Numbered from the stretch's first letter, positions 1 through 11,016 are shown. The stretch is 64,000 bases of DNA from Crotalaria pallida (GCA_037953625.1 CM075653.1:2914001-2978000); one strand, 5' to 3'. Notes: generated from the sequence alone by a model not told the origin. A program made the numbers and translations.

Positions 1-1821
1 AAACACCTTGGTGTCATTCAAATGAACACCATACTTCCTTTTGAAATAATCTTTTGCTGCAGGACACTTCATCTCTGGATGCTTAAGAAGCTTGTCCACC
101 AGCTTGTTAGTAACCCATTCCCGATTAGCTTGTGTGTTTTTGAACACCCTACAACAGATATGTGTGTTGATGAATGTCTTCACTTGGAAGGAGTTGGTTG
201 CTTTGCTGTAAGCACAGTATACTAACCAGGGACACTTGTCTTGCACACACTTTGCCCTTGCCCTCACTTTGTCATTTTTCACCCACTCAACTGACCTACC
301 CAGTCTAATATTGTAATCTTTGACAGCATTTTTAAATGACTCTAAGCAAGAAAACTCCATGCCTAGCTGAATATCAACATTATCAAAGACAACATGTTCA
401 TTAAACTGAGGATAAACCTGTTTAGAAATAGCTCCATCATCATCACTGTTCAGTGGTGTGTGTAGCTCCTCTGACATCCATGAATCTTCAGCCCTGGGTT
501 TATATGAAGCTGGTAATTCATATGTTACCCTATGCCCCATTGGTTGGTCACACTCTTCTTCATTATCATCTTCGCTATCTTCCATTAAATCAGCTTCATT
601 AATCTGGAAATCGCTATCTTCACTATCACTATCATACTCGGTGCTGGAACTTTCATACTCATCACCTTCGCTGACATCAACATCATCATCATCATCCACT
701 ACAACCTTCTCCTTTCCTTTATTATTCTGCTCCACTGCTGCCTTCTTTACTGACCCTTCATTCATGTCATCGTGTCTTTCTTTCCTCTTCCTCTCAGCTT
801 CTTTCTTCTTTTGATTCTCAATACTCCTTTTCTCACCTAATAGTAACCTCTCTGAAACCATCTTCTTAAGCTGAGCCTCAACAAACATATCCAGCTCTTT
901 TTGATTCTTCTTCTCCTCAGCTTCAACTTCCTTCTTCTTTTTCTCTTCAGCCTTCCTTTTCTCATCAGCTTCCTTCTTCTTTTTCTCCTCAGTTTCCTTC
1001 TTCCTTATTTGGGCCTCCACCTTCTTCCTTTGTGCCTCTGCTTTTTTCTCTGCTATTCTCTTCTTCATCTCAGCATCAGCCAACTCTTTCTTCCTTTTCT
1101 CCTCAGCCTCCTCTGCCTTCCTTTTCTCCTCAGCCTCCTTAGCCTCTGTTTTTCTCAATTGGGCCTCCACCTTCTTCCTTTGTGCCTCTGCTTTTTTCTC
1201 TGCTATTCTCTTCTTCATCTCAGCATCAGCCACTTCTTTCTTCCTTTTCTCCTCAGCCTCCTCTGCCTTCCTTTTCTCCACAGCCTCTGTTTTCCTCTTT
1301 TGGGCCTCTACCTTCTTCCTTTGAGCCTCTGCTTTTTTCTCTGCTATTCTCTTCTTCATTTCAGCCTCTGCCTCCTCTTTCTTTATTTTAATCTCCTCTT
1401 CTTTCTTCCTTTGCTCCTCCTCAGCAGCATCAGCATTTGCTTCCTCTCCTCTGCCTTGATCATTATCACTCAATTCAACAATCTGGACACCATCTGCAAC
1501 TGTGACAGGATTTGAAATTATGTGCTCATAATATATGTGAGCCACACCACCGTTGCGTTTGGAAGCACGAATCATTGCTAACATGTCTTTATCAGTCTTC
1601 AAATTCCTTAATCCATTATTCAGTGATTTATTTGGTGCTAACCACAACACTCTAGAAACTGCCTCACAACCAAGCCACTTGCAGTACTTAGCCATAGAAA
1701 ACACATCCAACATGTCTTCATCTGCCTCTGGCCACTTATCAACCAAATCTGAAGTATATACTGTATTACCATCTGGGTCCTTTTCAAACTTACCCTTGTG
1801 ATGAAACTTGAGAAGAATCAT
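1..1821 (-). CDS. MULE (Mutator-like) transposase, N-terminal half; runs off the window
   Basis: The minus frame starting at the ATG complementary to 1819-1821 is open for 607 codons to the first base of the window, with no stop. Residues 1 to about 110 (starts MILLKFHHKGKFEKDPDG) resemble the PB1-like domain that precedes many plant MULE transposases. Residues about 140-330 are a Lys/Glu/Ala-rich coiled coil with an internal repeat, followed by an acidic linker (about 365-440). The last 130 residues contain the Cys-rich Mutator transposase DNA-binding domain (DBD_Tnp_Mut type: LGMEFSCLESFKNAVKDYN, later KCVQDKCPWLVY). The DDE catalytic core would lie beyond the left edge. The start follows directly on a good 3' splice site, so the ATG opens the second exon. 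The frame is intact here, so the element could be recent or still active. Family assignment is from remembered motifs. Confidence 0.85.
   Translation of the reverse strand, partial: MILLKFHHKGKFEKDPDGNTVYTSDLVDKWPEADEDMLDVFSMAKYCKWLGCEAVSRVLWLAPNKSLNNGLRNLKTDKDMLAMIRASKRNGGVAHIYYEHIISNPVTVADGVQIVELSDNDQGRGEEANADAAEEEQRKKEEEIKIKKEEAEAEMKKRIAEKKAEAQRKKVEAQKRKTEAVEKRKAEEAEEKRKKEVADAEMKKRIAEKKAEAQRKKVEAQLRKTEAKEAEEKRKAEEAEEKRKKELADAEMKKRIAEKKAEAQRKKVEAQIRKKETEEKKKKEADEKRKAEEKKKKEVEAEEKKNQKELDMFVEAQLKKMVSERLLLGEKRSIENQKKKEAERKRKERHDDMNEGSVKKAAVEQNNKGKEKVVVDDDDDVDVSEGDEYESSSTEYDSDSEDSDFQINEADLMEDSEDDNEEECDQPMGHRVTYELPASYKPRAEDSWMSEELHTPLNSDDDGAISKQVYPQFNEHVVFDNVDIQLGMEFSCLESFKNAVKDYNIRLGRSVEWVKNDKVRARAKCVQDKCPWLVYCAYSKATNSFQVKTFINTHICCRVFKNTQANREWVTNKLVDKLLKHPEMKCPAAKDYFKRKYGVHLNDTKVF
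1011..1390 (-). repeat. In-frame tandem repeat encoding the coiled coil of the MULE protein
   Basis: Three imperfect copies, 150 and 141 bp apart (landmark GGGCCTC at 1011, 1161 and 1302 on the plus strand), encode repeats of the type EMKKRIAEKKAEAQRKKVEA. Both spacings are multiples of three, so the reading frame is kept. The open frame in the opposite strand here, rich in Leu, Phe and Ser, is only its complement. Confidence 0.85.
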
Positions 1822-1822
1822 C

Positions 1823-2346
1823 CTACAAAATACCATATAGCAATACATATTAAATATCAATACTATATGAAGCAATACACCCACACTGAAAAGCAATACA
1901 TATTAAATACACCCACACTGAAAAGCAATACATAAGCAATACATAAGCAATACTATATGCACAGTGGCTTACTAATAGGAAAATCTAGCCCTAATGAGTC
2001 CATAAATATATAGAACTTTAAAGTACATCAATCTTTTTCATTTCTTTATCTCTCTCTTGTTCCCAAGAACTTTAATTTGCTATAAAGAGGATAATCAATA
2101 AAAACCCCAACTGGTTCTTACCAAAATAAAACAAAAAGTTAAAAACCCCAACTGGGGGACCACGTTTTCATATAATACAAGTATAATCACAACATGGAGA
2201 AGACAATAGAACTTTTGGGGACCACAAATGCATATAAGAAGGAAGGACATTCACAGAGGAGACAATGAAACCAACAAAACCGAAAAAAATAAATAAAAGA
2301 AGAACGAAACATCAAGTCACAGAGATGAAGTTAGGGTTTATTTTAC
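1823..2346 (-). other. 5' intron of the MULE transposase gene
   Basis: On the minus strand a consensus donor (CAG|GTAAAA, junction at 2347/2346) and acceptor (TTTTGTAG|GATG, junction at 1823/1822) bound a 524-bp AT-rich stretch just ahead of the start codon. It contains short direct repeats of AAGCAATACAT (about 1890-1950). The first exon, upstream of 2347, appears to be non-coding. Splicing is inferred from the sites only. Confidence 0.6.
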
Positions 2347-2632
2347 CTGATATTCGAAGCTTCTTCTCACCCTCAGATTGACGATAATGGTGATGGGGTT
2401 TTTCTGGATTGTGTTGGTGAGATAAAGTGGGTGGTGATGGGTTTGAAGAGAGAAAGTGTTTTGTGTGAGTTAATGGTGAGCTGGGAGTATAGGCTTGTCT
2501 TGGAAGCCAAAGGTTGGATTATGGACAATGGCGCCAAACCACGTGTCTTTTTTTCTTTTTTTTTTCTTTTCACCCAACCCAAAACGACGTCGTTTCCCAG
2601 TTCAGTAATGGCCAAGTCAGCAGAGTGTTAAC

Positions 2633-2776
2633 GACGTTAACGGCCGTGAGCTCCAGGGACTAAAATGAAACGTTTTTTACAAATCTAGGGACCAAAAAGC
2701 CATTTCTTTAAATTCGAGGACAAAAGTGACAGTGACTTGCAAATTCAGGGACCTAAGTGACAGTTTTGTCTTAGTA
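2633..2776 (-). mobile_element. Right terminal repeat of the MULE
   Basis: Read on the minus strand, this stretch has spaced phrases of the type TCACTTAGGTCCCTGAA, TTTGTCCTCGAA and TTTTAGTCCCTGG. The same layout marks the paired ends of the complete small MULE at 48,557-49,160. It lies outside the transposase gene in the expected place. The partner end and the target duplication are beyond the window, so the exact boundary (about 2776) is an estimate. Confidence 0.6.
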
Positions 2777-2920
2777 TAACTGTCCGGATTTTCTTAATCC
2801 GAACCTTAAGATTGAAGATAAAAGCTAGGTTTAATAAAGTAATTTTATATTAAAAAAATAAGATTTAATACTTTGAAAAAATAAATTTAGTTTTCCAATA
2901 TGTTTTTACTCTTTTTTAAC

Positions 2921-3413
2921 CTCTCATACTCAATCCTAATGATTAAGGTTAAGCAAACCTTGATGTTATATGCCCTTTCCCTTCACATATGCTACACTAC
3001 CCATTGTACTTACTCCCTTCGTCCTTGTATATATATAGAATCTCTTTTGGAGATTTCACGTCCATTAAGAAAATTGATTAATTTATTAGTTAATTGTATT
3101 TAGGGTTTGCTTAACCTCAGTCCTTAGGGTTGAGTATAAGAAGCTAAAAAATGGTAAAGTGGCATTGGGAAATGAAGTCCATTATCATCTAAGTATTAAA
3201 TTTTTAATTTTTCAATGTAAAAAAGCTATTTTAAGCCTCTTATCCTCAGCCCTAAGGGCTAAGATTAAGAAAATCCTTGTATTGGGTTTGCTTAACCTCA
3301 GCCCTTAGGGTTGAGTATAAGAAGCTAAAAAATGGTAAAGTGGCATTGGGAAATGAAGTCCATTATCACCTAAGTATTAAATCTTTAATTTTTCAATGTA
3401 AAAATGCTATTAA
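2921..3413. repeat. Direct duplication and palindromic TTAACCTCAGYCCTTAGGG motif
   Basis: A block of about 128 bp starting GGGTTTGCTTAACCTCAG at 3103 recurs at 3284 (181 bp apart) with only a few differences. The block contains AAGTGGCATTGGGAAATGAA. Near-palindromic motifs resembling TTAACCTCAGCCCTTAGGG in either direction also occur at about 2925-2955 and 3238-3272, so several ends of one small inverted-repeat element seem to be stacked here. No coding content seen. Confidence 0.7.
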
Positions 3414-3419
3414 ATCTGT

Positions 3420-3613
3420 AACATGTGAATTTTTGATATGTATTTTCAAAATTACTCCTATTAATATGATTGAGAATCTAAAAAGTGTTAAATAAAAATG
3501 GGTGTTTGTGAAAAAAAAAGTAATTATGATCATTGAAAATTGGTATAAGTCTTATAAATAGAAACAAAATAAAAGTGATAAAATAATCTTATATTTAAGG
3601 ACGGAGGTAGTAT
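3420..3613. mobile_element. Right part of a Stowaway-like MITE (CTCCGTCC family)
   Basis: The stretch ends in AGGACGGAGGTAGTA and carries GTCTTATAAATAG and ATTACTCCTATTAATATGATTGAGAATC. These phrases are shared with the full copy at 63,615-63,895. The left end is replaced by the duplication just before it. Confidence 0.55.
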
Positions 3614-3616
3614 TAT

Positions 3617-5001
3617 TTAGTGTCAACTGAAGTGTATTTTCGTATCTGTATTGGTGAGGGTAATGTCTCCTTTTGATTCGATAAATGGGTTGATATTGGC
3701 CCCCTCTACAATTTTGTGCGTTTTGTTGATATCTAGGATACCCAGTTGTCGGTTGCGGAAGTCTTTGATAATGGTTGGCACTTCAATAGGCTAGCTACCT
3801 TGGTTCCTGCGTGGTTAAAAGATGTTATTGGGCTGGTTCCTGTCTTGAAGAACCACTCTGTGCAAGATTCCGTGATCTGGGCAGCATCTGGGAAAGGTAT
3901 TTATTTTGCTTCGGCTGGTTATTTGTGGCTGTCTTGTGGTTCTAATGCTGTGGCAGGTAGTGAGTCTTGGTTGTAGATTTGGAAACTCCAATCTTTGGAG
4001 AAAATCCGTTTCTTGGTTTGGGTTTGTTGTCATCTTGCTCTTCCTACAAATGAAATGAGATTTCGAAGACATTTATCTCTCTCTGTTGCCTGCCCCCTTT
4101 GCTCTTGTCCGTTGGAAAATCAGAGTCACTGCTTACGGGAATGTTCGATGGCTAAGCGGGTTTGGAAGTTTCATGGTTTCACCTATTTCTTCTCCTTGGA
4201 CTTTGATTCTTGGCTTAAATCCTATGCTACTGGTATTAGGAGCACTACCTTTCTCATAGTGTTATGGCGGATTTGGCGTTTTAGAAATCAAGCGGTTCAT
4301 GACCCTTCTCCTTGGTCCTTTTATGACGTTATTCGTAACATTAATTGGATGGCCTCTGATGTCATGGCTTCGGTCCAAACCAGTGGTCACTAGGGACAAC
4401 CCCTCTCTCCCTTGCGCCTTGTTTCTTGGTGTCCGGATCTTAATGCTGAGTTCGTTTTAAATGTTGATGGTTCTTCTCTTGGCAATCCCGGTCCTTCTGG
4501 CTTTGGGGGTGTTATCCGAGATGTTCATGGAAATTGGGTGTGTGCCTTCTCTGGTTTCTTTGGTCACACTTTTATTCTACAGGTGGAACTTTTAGCTTTG
4601 CTTCAAGGTATCCGGCTGGCTCTTGATAGAGGTATCTGCAGTCTCCAGTCTCCAGTGTCAGACTGACTCCCTAGAAGTTCTAAGACTGATCCAGACTGAT
4701 TTTCATCCCTTTCATGTCTATGCATGCTATATCCAGGAGATAAAGGACCTGTTGTTGAATTTCAGATATGCCTCTCTGGTTCATACTTTGAGAGAAGGAA
4801 ACTCTTGCGCTAATTGGTTTGCAAAGTATGGTGCTTACAATACAGACCCCCTTGAAATGCTGGGATTCTCCTCCAGCTGGTTCCCTGCCCTTGCTTCTTG
4901 CTGACAGGATGGGAATTGCTTTTGATAGGCATTAGCCTTTTTGTTTCTTCTTTCCTCTTTTGTTGCTGTTTTTAGGCTTCAGTTGTATCAAACAAAAAAA
5001 A
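3617..5001 (+). pseudogene. 5'-truncated LINE, C-terminal part of ORF2 (zf-RVT and RNase H), broken
   Basis: Translating forward gives GEGNVSF*FDKWVDIGPLYN and then a zinc-binding zf-RVT region (CPLCSCPLENQSHCLREC near 4090-4130). A plant LINE RNase H domain follows (NVDGSSLGNPGPSGFGGVI near 4460-4510, LREGNSCANWFAKYGAYN near 4790-4845). In-frame stops lie at about 3681, at 3974 and at 4391. A 7-bp tandem duplication (AGTCTCC twice, about 4639-4653) shifts the frame inside RNase H; removing one copy would rejoin the two frames. Coding ends at 4904. A short 3' tail ends in an A-rich run near 4995-5001. EN and RT domains are absent, as is typical of an insertion copied only from its 3' end. No target duplication was recognised. 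Confidence 0.85.
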
Positions 5002-5300
5002 ATGAATTGTATGTTATATGTGTCTGTTTAAATTATTCTTACAGGTATTATTATATAAAAATATGTATTGTGCCTAAGCAGGCCAGTTTAATCTACATGC
5101 GTCTATGCGGCTTAATTACTATATCATTGGTTAAATAATTAAATCAATATTTTATTGGTTAAATCATTAAATCAATAAACAATTATCCTAACTAATTTGA
5201 TCATCTATACGATTTTAATAACATTAGTTTGTTGGCTAGAAGAAAATATGAAATAAAATATTAAAAAAAATTAATTACTGATATGGATAAAGTGCTTAAA

Positions 5301-5980
5301 GGGTCTGTTTGGCAAAACTAACTTATAGCTGCGAATCTAACTTATAGATGTGAGACAATAGTCGAAAACTTATAGTTGTATAGCTACTTTAATTTATTGG
5401 ATTAGAATTGTTTGGAAAAACTAGATGTGCAACTAATTTAAACATGTTAAATGACTGAAAATACATAATATTATATTGGATAATCCTAGTTACGTATTTA
5501 AATATTTCACATCAATTGTTCATATCATTATTGAGTAAACATATTCTACCTCGACCATAAATTTGGAAAAAAAAATCAAGGATTAATGTTGAAATAAACA
5601 TCACATATCTTTATGTCTCTTAAAGTAATAGTCAAATATAGGATTTTCTTATGAGTGATTTTGGTGTGGTGTGCATAAATGCTGAATAAAAGAATTCTGG
5701 GTTTTTGGATTTTTGAGAGAAAAAAGTAAAAACTTTGACGGATAATATTAATTTGGGCCAGGATAAAAAAAATTTAATTTAGTAAAAAAAAATGGTAAAG
5801 TTGAGATATGATTTATTGAATTTTTTTTATTATTATAAAGTTACCTGATGTAGCTTTCTAAAAGTTAGCTTTCAAAAGTTATAAGTTACTTTTATTTTTT
5901 TCACCAAACAATTCTAGTAGCTCGACCAATAAGTTAAAAATTACCAAATAAACTATAAACTTGTGTTACCAAACACAACC
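5301..5980. mobile_element. MITE with hAT-like TTTGGCAAAACTAACTTATAG ends, copy 1
   Basis: The left end (GGGTCTGTTTGGCAAAAC) and the reverse complement of the right end (GGTTGTGTTTGGTAACACAA) form imperfect terminal inverted repeats about 30 bp long. The interior is AT-rich and non-coding. A second copy at 6,851-13,008 is interrupted, and a third, shorter relative lies in an intron at about 48,197-48,400. The superfamily is a guess from the TTTGG-type ends. Confidence 0.6.
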
Positions 5981-6040
5981 AAAGGATGAAAACAAAATTC
6001 AAAACTACTTAGCATTTATATTTAGAAACGGATTAATATT

Positions 6041-6334
6041 ATACTTCATTCGCTCGTTGTATTTCCTTCGTTTTATACGTAGTGTTTATAGAATTTTTGT
6101 CCCATATTTTATATGTATTTTTTTTTAACAAAATCCAATATATAATAATGCTATTTATCCCAACACACCCTCATTTATCATACTTTCTTTTTCACTTCCA
6201 ATACTTTTTTCTCTTCATTAATGATTATATAGGGGGATTGGAGTCAAAATACTCCAAATTATTGCATTATTTAACCATTTCTTAAAACACGTGCATAACA
6301 TTAAAAAACACTACTTCTGAAACGGAGGTAGTAT
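6041..6334. mobile_element. Stowaway-like MITE, CTCCGTTTC subfamily
   Basis: It begins TACTTCATTCGCTCGTTG and ends AAACGGAGGTAGTA as inverted repeats. The interior phrases (TTTATACGTAGTGTTTATAG on the left, CATAACATTAAAAAACACTAC on the right) pair with each other. The same layout occurs at 52,035-52,308. No coding content. Confidence 0.6.
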
Positions 6335-6526
6335 TTTAGTACGTTTCTTTGGCCCTACATTTATAAGGTTGTCATTTAATGATTTCCAATAGCATTAATT
6401 ACTTTTTTTTTCACAAACATTTTTATCTACTTAATATTTTTGAATTCTCAATAATAATTACAATATAAGACTAATTTTAAAAAATATAACAAATGTATTA
6501 ATTCTCGTAAAGAGCTACTATAAATG

Positions 6527-6710
6527 TATTAATTACTATAAATGTATTAAGTAAGGTCAGGTGTTCGAATCCTGCCTTGTGCATGCAGCCGCGTTAAATC
6601 TTGGGGCCAGCTGTCCCACCCATTAGAGGTGCCTACAAGTCAGCGAGGAGATTGGTCACTACGGTCGGCGATGGACACTTCGGTCATGGACCAAAGAAAA
6701 AAAGAGCTAC
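6527..6710 (+). mobile_element. 5'-truncated tRNA-derived SINE with 18-bp target duplication
   Basis: The body carries a box-B-like element (GGTGTTCGAATCC near 6560) and ends in an A-rich tail (CCAAAGAAAAA). It is flanked by an exact 18-bp direct repeat, AAAGAGCTACTATAAATG, at 6509-6526 and 6711-6728. No box A is visible, so the copy is truncated at its 5' end. It is not a tRNA gene. Confidence 0.8.
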
Positions 6711-7407
6711 TATAAATGCTTATACATTAGGAATGGAAATAATACTATTAGATTGCGTATAGTGCAGTCCATAAGGTTTTCACAAAAGAAAAAAAAATCA
6801 CAACTTCGTATTTCTTCTTTATTGGGAAACATTAAAAATTATATTTATTTAAAGTTTGTTTGGCAAAACTAACTTATAGTTGTGAACCTAACTTATAACT
6901 GTAGTATTATAGCTCTAAACTTATAATTGTAGTATTATAGCTCTAAACTTATAATTGTATATATATGACTAATTTATTGAATTAGAGCTATTTGGCAAAA
7001 CTAACATTGCAACTAATTTAAACATGTCAAATGATTGAAGAAGTACATAATATTATATTGGATAATTCTAACCATATATTTAAAAATTTCACATCAATTG
7101 CTCGTATCATTATTGAGTAATGTAACACCCCCAAAATTTAAATCCCCAATTAAGAATTATAATTATATGTAATTATGTTAATTATTATGAAAATTATAGC
7201 GTAATTATGTGTAATTGTGATAATTGTAGTGTAATTATTTATAACTAAATAAGTAAAAGTGTGAAATTAATTAAGAAATAATTAGAAGAAATTATTTTAT
7301 TAATTCGAATATTTCATTTTATAAATATAAAAGAAGTATTTAAAAAGAATTTTAGAAAAGAAATGAAATAAAATAAAATATCTTAAGATTTTTCTAGATT
7401 TGTACGC

Positions 7408-8613
7408 ACTAACCGGTTAGTGAGATGAGTAACCGGTTAGCGTGACTCTGAAGTCGAACAAAAATTGAGGCTGTAATTGTATGAAGCAAAGGAAGGAGCC
7501 ACGTTTTTACCACCAAAACTTGCCAACCATGCCTGAAAATTGTCATTTCATAACTTGTGGACGAAATTAACTGAGGTGAAAGTAAAATTAATTTAACCTT
7601 CTTCATAAACATATCATAGAGCAAGCTTCAGACTTCATTTTCTGGTGTGACTGTGTTCTAGTTCGTTCTCCTTGCTCTTGTCCATAAACCCTCACAAATT
7701 CCATACCAAATCAAAGCTGGTTTACCCATCTTGAAGTAGAAACAAACCCCATCCAATTTCGTGTACCTTAGAGAAAGATGCAAGCCTCACAACTTGACCC
7801 TTTGGTGCTGAAAAACAGAGCACGAATCAGTCCCAGAAGCTCTCTTTCTTGATTTTGTTTGGTAAGCTCAGGCTACCTTTGAGTCTCAAACTTGTTTCAA
7901 TCTTGAGTTAAAGTATCTAGTTTTGATTCTAATCTTTTCTTAATCGTTTATTCCACTTATTCATGTTGAAAATCTCTGATCAATACCCCCTGTTGAAATT
8001 GAAAACAATGTATTTTAGCTAAACCAAGCTTGCACCAAAAACTTGTCAATCCTTTTCTTTTGCTTCCAAATCAGTCTTTAAAGCTTCAATAGGTAAGGGA
8101 GAAGATATTCATTTCACTAGAATGCTAATTAATTGGCTTGGAATGTATTAGAACTTTACAAGCTCAAAGGCAATTAATTTGAATTGGGATTTTGGCTTGA
8201 AGGCCAAAATAAGCATGACAATCAATTGAGACATGTTCTATTAACTTAATATAAGCTAAAGGAAGTCCGAAACTAGACTATTTGAATGTGTTTTTGAATA
8301 TGACATGTCAAATATGAAATATGTGTTGTAATGCATATATTATGAATTGAATATGAATCCCTTGAATTTGATGATGATTCCTTGTTAAATCTGGGTTAAA
8401 TATGCATAAGTATGTTTTATGTAAGATTGGTCATGATTAGGAATGAAAGCTTGTTAAATTGATGTTTAAAAAGACAATTTTTACACTGATACTGCAATAT
8501 CTAACCGGTTACGAAGCCCTCTAACCGGTTAGATATTGTATTACATTTTAAAGAGGGAAATTCAAATATTAAAATTACAGTATCGAACCGGTTACTGCAA
8601 GTCCTAACCGATT
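7408..8613. repeat. Three pairs of AACCGGTT palindromes, 20 bp apart within each pair
   Basis: The octamer AACCGGTT lies at 7411-7418 and 7431-7438, at 8503-8510 and 8523-8530, and at 8586-8593 with the variant AACCGATT at 8606-8613. Each pair is exactly 20 bp start to start. The first site is the centre of a perfect 16-bp palindrome, CACTAACCGGTTAGTG (7408-7423). The second pair is additionally enclosed by CAATATC and GATATTG in inverted order. All lie in the first half of the solo LTR. Confidence 0.9.
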
Positions 8614-8913
8614 AGACACTGAACAAAATTTTAAATAACTTCATCCTTTTTGTATTAATATTTTAATAACTTTATACTTAATTCTAATATTTGGAAAATT
8701 GTCTTTTAACTTCAATTTAAAAATATCTTGAATATTTTCATGGAAGATATTGATTTGATAATTGTGATTGAAATCATGCATGGTGAAAAGAAGTTAAGAT
8801 AGGATAGTAGGAAAATAAACATTCGATTGAATTTAATCGGATTGAGAATACGCAGAGATTAGGTTTATGACGGCGATACGTCGAATAACCGTGGGGATTA
8901 ATTATATGTAAAA

Positions 8914-10821
8914 GGCTTATTTATGTCTGGGGTCCCTGTAGTTTGGACATCTTTTGTGAGATACCTCTATGTTTTTTTCAATGAATATACCCTGTAGTTT
9001 ACTCCGGTTAGGTATTTGCCCTCAGTTCCTTTTTCGGCGAGTTTTTGGGTGAGCTGGACCGCCGAAACTCAACCTGGAGCCACGTGTTATACACGTTGCA
9101 GTCTCTTAATTTTTTTTAAATTAAAAAAAATAAGGTTTAATTATGTCTGGGGTCCTTGTAGTTTGGACCTCTTTTGTGAGATACCCCTATACTTTTTTTC
9201 AATGAATATACCCCTATAGTTTACTCCGATTAGGTATTTGCCCCCAGCTCTTTTTCTGGTGAGTTTTTGGGTGAACTAGACTGCCGGAGCTCCATCTGGA
9301 GCCACGTGTTATACACGCGGCAGTCACTTAATTTTTTTTTAGTTAAAAAAATAATAAAACAATAGAATAAACTAATAAACTAAAAAAAAAAATGTGACTT
9401 ATTATAATTCCTCTCATTTCCTTCCATTCGATCAATCTATCTCCCTCGTTCTTTTTCTCTCACTCACAACCAGCATCTCCCTCCGGCGTTCTCATTCCAT
9501 ATCCCACGGTGTAGTTGTCATCCTCTCCCTCCCTCAGTCGTTCGGTTCTTAGCTTCTTCTTCTTCTTCTTCTCAGTCATGAAGTCCTCCAGCTCCAGATC
9601 TGCAGCTTCTTCGAGATCACTGTTTTGGGATCAAGGTGGCATGCGAAAACGAGCAGCACAAGAACAATTGACATTTTTATTAGAAAAATGAAAAAAAAAA
9701 AAAGAAACAGCAAATATAATAGAAAGAGGTGAAGTAGAATATGGGGTTTGAAAAAGGAACATACAAAAGTATATACCTATGTCAAGGGACATATAGTGTT
9801 TTCATTTCCAGAAAATTGATTAATCAAGCACATACATTAATCCTTTGACACATCATTTCATCTAAATTATAAAATTCAATCTTTGCATGGTATATCAGCA
9901 AATTGATTTCGATTGTTTTTTTTTGTAGTATATTAGTTTATTCTATTGTTTTATTATCTTTTTTTCAATTTAAAAAAAAAAGTTAAGTGACTGCCACGCT
10001 CTAAACCATGAGTACTCCTAAACTGATGACATACCCGTACTCGGTACACCTTGGGTATCGGTACACGTACCGTACTCCTGGGTACTTGTAACTAGTATGT
10101 TAAGGTATATTTTAGGTGTGGATCTTACCAATAATGTAATTTTTGCCTTATAATATTTTTTTAATGTTATAATCAATCTTTCGGACTTATATCTTGACTT
10201 ATTTTGAGCATTAACATATAATTTTATGATACTCATATGCTATTTCAATGCCAAAATCGTTTATTTTCACATTGCATATATATATATATATATATTTATT
10301 TCTAAAATTAGAATTATATTGTCGTACATGTACCCTAATTTTTTAGAAAATTTCGTACCTCGTACTCGGTACGGTACCCGATACCGTATCCGTATTGATG
10401 CAACATAGTGCACGTGTTATACACGTGGCTCCAGGTGGAGCTCCGACGGTCCAGCTCACCCAAAAACTCGTCGGAAAAGGAGCTGGGGGCAAAATACCTA
10501 ACCGGAGTAAACTATAGGGGTAAATTCATTGAAAAAAAAGCATAGGGGTATCTCACAAAAGAGGTCCAAACTACAGGGACGCCAGATATAATTAAGCCTT
10601 ATTTTTTTTAATTTAAAAAAAAATTAAGAGACTGCCACGTGTATAACACGTGGCTCCAGGTGGAGCTCCGGCGGTCCAGCTCACCCAAAAACTCGCCGGA
10701 AAGGAGCTGGGGGCAAATACCTTACCGGAGTAAACTACAAGGGTATATTCATTTTAAAAAAAACATAGGGGTATCTCACAAAAGAGGTTTAAACTACAAG
10801 GACCCCAGACATAATTAAGCC
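8914..10821. mobile_element. MULE with about 420-bp terminal repeats that each hold two tandem units
   Basis: The ends GGCTTATTTATGTCTGG and, reversed, GGCTTAATTATGTCTGG are flanked by a 9-bp target duplication (TATGTAAAA at 8905-8913, TAGGTAAAA at 10,822-10,830; one mismatch). Each arm carries two similar units of about 215 bp (left at 8914 and 9132; right mirrored at about 10,413-10,605 and 10,616-10,821), each with GGGGTCC, GTTTGGAC and CACGTGTTATACACG phrases. The inner part (9335-9395 against 9920-9985) is inverted too. The middle (about 9420-9700) is CT-rich and has no recognisable transposase, so the element is non-autonomous. It could also be one MULE nested in another of the same family. 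Confidence 0.75.
10001..10412. mobile_element. Small element rich in CGTACC/GGTACG, inserted in the MULE
   Basis: The left flank ends GACTGCCACG and the right flank resumes CACGTGTTATACACGTGG. The two are contiguous in the sister arm at 10,629-10,655, so about 410 bp were inserted here. Both ends are dense in CGTACC, GGTACC and GTACTCGGTAC, while the middle is AT-rich with a short (AT)n run at about 10,276-10,296. A related 170-bp copy lies at 47,890-48,058. Possibly a hAT-type MITE; exact ends unresolved. Confidence 0.6.
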
Positions 10822-11016
10822 TAGGTAAAACAGTCCTATGATGAGTGGGTTCTGCAGACTCGACTCGGGATAATTTTACAATAACTATAAATAATGCTAT
10901 CGATCTCTAGGGGTATTTCGTGGTTGCGGATGACGGTCTTTGGTATAAATTACAAACAAGTTGTAATTGTATACTTGGTAGAAAGGCGTTTACTCACATT
11001 TGCTTTTCCTTACTTA

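Noticed and set aside
901..1515. Long forward frame rich in Leu, Phe and Ser
   Set aside because: It is the complement of the Lys/Glu-rich coiled coil of the minus-strand MULE protein, which has recognisable domains on both sides.
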